From positions 1,984,001 to 2,048,000 of the forward strand of contig JAHEWK010000004.1 in the NCBI GenBank assembly GCA_020740775.1: a stretch of DNA of 64,000 nucleotides. The letters are read 5' to 3'. The translations under genes and the position numbers were made by a program. Positions within the stretch are counted from its first letter, which is position 1. The number at the start of each line of letters is the position of its first letter. This stretch comes from Ilyonectria destructans. Its lineage: Eukaryota; Ascomycota; Sordariomycetes; Hypocreales; Nectriaceae. The notes under the pieces were generated by a model. It was not told where the DNA came from. It saw only the letters and a list, made by a program, of their open reading frames with translations, and did no database searches. This document shows positions 61,001 to 64,000 of this stretch, piece by piece.

Positions 61001-62354
61001 GCCCCGATAGATGGACGGGAGAGCCCCGGAAATGCAAAAAGATTCACGCTCGGCCGGGCCGCTTTTACGAGGCTCGCTGGTCTAACAAGCTTCAGCCCAG
61101 TCAGTAGCCGTGCCGCCTTCGTACTGTACTTGCAATCGTGCTACGCAGACTGTAGCACGCACACGCTGGCATCTCCACAAACACGAGCTCTTCCATGGCT
61201 GTGGGAGACGTCCATCCAAGGTGCCACGGCCGCCAGCAACAGGACGGGCAAAGTACGGGCACGCTCACATTCCCTATCGGCACAACAGATTGGTGGGACC
61301 GAGCGGCGCCTTGCTTGGTTTCGACGCTTCTAGCCTGGGCAGATCCCATAAAAGGGGTTTCTAGTAGCGACAAAGCCACCACATTCCTCCCGATCTGACA
61401 AGCCCGTTGCCCAATTATGCTGAGTGGGACACACTCAAGTTCTCACCCAGCTGAAGGCATGAGGTACAGTGCATGTATGTACTAGGTATACAAAACGGGG
61501 ACTGGCAGCCACGGCGCGGCGTGAGATCCATACCATGGCAATTCTCCTTATCTGGTGACGGCCGAAAGGGCGATCTCCGAACGTGGGTGGATTGATTCGC
61601 CAGGCTTGGATCCTGGGCATGGATTCCCCTGAATCGACTCAGGAATAATCTGGACACAGTTGGCCTGGGCCAGTAGGTAGTCAGTACTCAGTACCAATAC
61701 ATACCTGGCCTCTTCAGCCTTCCCCCTTGGTCCTCCCGCCATACCCCCGTCGGCGACCCCCTGCACGCGCGTCCAGCGGCTCGTGTCCACAGCCCCAGGA
61801 CCCAGGGGGCGTTGGTACCTGTACCTGCGCCAGTCAATTGTTCGTAATGGCGAGGCTCGGAACGTGTGTGTTCGCGCTCCCTCGCCGCCTCTCCCTGGGA
61901 TGCAGCTGAGTTGGCCTGGAAGTGCAATGGTTGTCCCCCTCCACGCCATGGCCTAATTTCCAAAGAAAACCCTTTTTTTAATTGCCGCTCCTCACCCTGC
62001 CCCCGAGATCATCCCTTTTCACTCTTCTTCACTTCCTTCTTCTCCCTCTTCCAGAACCAGGGACAGCTGTCTTGCTCTTTTGTTTCTCTTCACATCGACT
62101 CTTGCCCTTGCAACTGACCAGCTAAGCTTTTTGCTCGCAAGATCGTTCTTTTCCTTTCTTGGGACGAAGTCTCACCAGGGCCCCGCCAATTGCATATTTC
62201 GGCACCCCTCGCTCTTTTTCGTTCCCCCCTGTTAGGACTCGGCTGTCCGTCCGCTCGTTTGCGCGTCCCTAAAATCTGTCTTCAGATCTTCTTATCACGA
62301 CCATAATCGTTTCCACCTTCCACCCTCACCTCTCCATCTCAACCAGCCATCGCC
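58038..62354. other. 4.3-kb divergent intergenic region between mutase and transporter
   Basis: Holds the promoters of both flanking genes. No gene is supported; frames such as 58264-58740 and 60244-61047 have no domain content. Visible: G/C-rich DNA next to the mutase, a perfect 24-bp palindrome at 58731-58754, and a C/T-rich leader from about 61960 to 62350 before the transporter. Confidence 0.6.
58731..58754. repeat. Perfect 24-bp palindrome
   Basis: The 12-nt arm CCTCAGGTAGGT is followed directly by its exact reverse complement, with no spacer. It lies about 700 nt upstream of the mutase start. Confidence 0.9.
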
Positions 62355-63748
62355 ATGTCCGGTGACGAAAAAATCCGCATCTCCGGCGAGACGCCGCGAG
62401 CCACCACGCCCGTTCTCCCTACGGTCAACCCCGGCCTCCAGAAGCCCAAGGGTTACTCTGGCATTCACCCGTCCCTCTACGTGATGTGAGTGCATCCTGG
62501 CATCGACCTCGCGACGGGCACCCAACTAACGAGCTTTCTGCAGTTGCTGGATTGGTTTCAGTTCTTCCGTTATTCTGTTCAACAAATGGCTTCTCGATAC
62601 CCTCAACTTCCGTACGCTCCATCGCCCGACCCCCGAATTCGCCGTTCCATGCTGACCCCAATACAGGCTACCCGGTCATTCTGACGACCTACCACTTGAC
62701 CTTTGCGACGATTGTTACCCAGATCATGGCTCGATGCACCACCCTCCTTGATGGCCGAAAGACGGTTAAGATGACTGGTCGTGTCTACTTGCGCGCTATC
62801 GTTCCCATCGGTGTCTTCTTCAGCTTGAGTTTGATCTGCGGAAACCTGACCTACCTCTACCTCTCGGTCGCTTTTATCCAGATGCTCAAGGCCACCACAC
62901 CCGTTGCTGTCCTCATCTCCGGCTGGGCCCTGGGTGTTACGCAGCCCAACCTGAAGCAGTTCCTCAATGTCTCAGCTATTGTCGTCGGTGTCATCATTGC
63001 CTCGATTGGAGAAATCCATTTCGTCGTAATTGGTGTCATGTACCAGATCGGTGGAGTGATCTTCGAGGCTCTGCGACTCACCATGGTCCAGCGTCTCCTG
63101 AGCTCCGCTGACTACAAGATGGACCCTCTGGTCTCTCTGTACTACTTTGCGCCCATCTGCGCTGTCATGAACGGTGTCGTTGCCCTGATCTGGGAGGTTC
63201 CCCGTTGCTCCATGGCTGAGGTCTACAACGTCGGTCTGATCACCTTCTTCCTCAACGGTCTCTGTGCCTTCATGCTCAACGTCTCCGTTGTCTTCCTTGT
63301 ACGTCAACCCCCCATCCCTGGTTAAAACCACGGAATCCAGAGAACTAATGCAACCCTACAGATTGGCAAGACCTCCGCTGTTGTTCTGACCCTTTGTGGT
63401 GTCCTCAAGGATATCATGCTGGTTGCGGCCTCCATGGCCATCTGGGGCACCCAGGTCACCCCCCTTCAGTTCTTCGGTTACTCCATTGCTCTTGGTGGCA
63501 TGGTCTACTACAAGCTCGGCTACGAGCAGCTGAAGGGCCACATTATGGATGCCAACCGACAGTGGGCTGAGTTCGGTGCTCGCAAGCCCGTTCTTCGCAA
63601 GCTGACTATTATTGTCGCTACTGCGTTCCTGATCTTCACCCTGTTTGGTGGACTAGCTCCCAGCTACGCTCCCGAGTATGACCCCTCCAAAATCCACAAC
63701 GAAGTTGCCAATCGATTCGGAATTAACAAAGACTCGCAGAATTTCTAG
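62355..63748 (+). CDS. TPT/DUF250 (SLC35-type) transporter, candidate UDP-galactofuranose carrier
   Basis: Four exons: 62355-62485, 62544-62611, 62667-63298, 63362-63748; introns of 58, 55 and 63 nt; 405 aa. A hydrophilic N-terminus of about 40 residues is followed by about ten hydrophobic helices. Family features are SSSVILFNKWLL in the first helix, TTYHLTFAT in the second, an AFIQMLKATTPVAV segment mid-protein, and the late GKTSAVV...GVLKD motif of the triose-phosphate/nucleotide-sugar transporter family. Such proteins exchange a nucleotide sugar or phosphorylated compound across the Golgi or another internal membrane. Divergent pairing with UDP-galactopyranose mutase matches the Aspergillus ugmA-ugtA (glfA-glfB) neighbourhood, so UDP-galactofuranose is the best-supported substrate guess. 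Family membership is seen in the sequence; the substrate is inference. Confidence 0.92.
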
Positions 63749-64000
63749 CCCTTAAATACTGCGGCATCGATGAAATCTGAATGACTTCAGATACGCCCCC
63801 GAGGCGTTGTCTCTACTAGGCGAACGGGGATCTAGGGACGTTCTTTTTCTTTATTAAAACCTTGGACCGCTTGTTGGCGTGCATATTTTACGTTGACTAG
63901 CCGCACTTTCTGATGGATTGGAGACTTTGAGGCATTCTGCTTGACGGAAGGATGGAGGATAACGACTGTAAGGCCATAAGAGCTGGTTCGCAGTGCGCGA
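63749..64000. other. 3' flank of the transporter
   Basis: Downstream sequence with a T-rich TTCTTTATTAAAA stretch around 63842-63858. No further gene is seen before the window edge. Confidence 0.6.

Noticed and set aside
60244..61047. A 267-codon minus-strand frame between mutase and transporter
   Set aside because: Arg/Ser/Pro/His-rich noise composition without domains or conserved motifs; probably chance in G/C-rich DNA.

Overview
The window looks like the nuclear genome of a filamentous ascomycete, most probably a Sordariomycete. Genes are split by short introns (about 40-115 nt) with GTRAGT-type donors, CTAAC/CTGAC branch sites and YAG acceptors. Untranslated leaders are pyrimidine-rich, bulk G+C is high, and the gene content is typical of this group: hybrid histidine kinases, UDP-galactopyranose mutase, allantoicase and an ankyrin-DIL protein. 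The species cannot be named from the sequence alone.

Layout, left to right. 601-6886 (-): large PAS-type hybrid histidine kinase (about 2073 aa). 10741-13914 (-): secreted M13 (neprilysin-like) protein with a destroyed zinc site and a Lys-rich tail. 14321-15144 (-): cytochrome b561-type membrane protein. 16308-17464 (+): allantoicase. 18024-20641 (+): ankyrin-DIL protein. 25899-29216 (+): TBC-domain Rab GAP. 33728-34783 (-): unrecognised proline-rich coiled-coil protein. 46076-53982 (-): giant hybrid histidine kinase of about 2562 aa (pseudokinase, STAND-like ATPase, GAF, HisKA, HATPase, receiver). 56143-58037 (-): UDP-galactopyranose mutase. 62355-63748 (+): TPT/DUF250-type transporter, divergent from the mutase. 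Coding loci fill a little under half of the window. The rest is long intergenic DNA, up to 11.3 kb, with short tandem repeats and no convincing genes.

How the genes fit together. The two histidine kinases have the architectures of fission-yeast Mak1 (PAS-PAS-HK-REC) and Mak2/Mak3 (kinase-like-ATPase-GAF-HK-REC), so they may feed the same phosphorelay. The mutase and the divergent transporter match the two-gene galactofuranose arrangement known from Aspergillus (ugmA/ugtA, glfA/glfB). Allantoicase is a stand-alone purine-catabolism gene with GATA-factor motifs upstream. No secondary-metabolite cluster, CRISPR array, rRNA, intact tRNA or intact transposon was seen.

The most unusual items are the apparently dead M13 peptidase with its repeat-built Lys tail, a degenerate receiver inside the first kinase, a catalytically altered kinase-like domain in the second, and a perfect 24-bp palindrome in the intergenic region between mutase and transporter.
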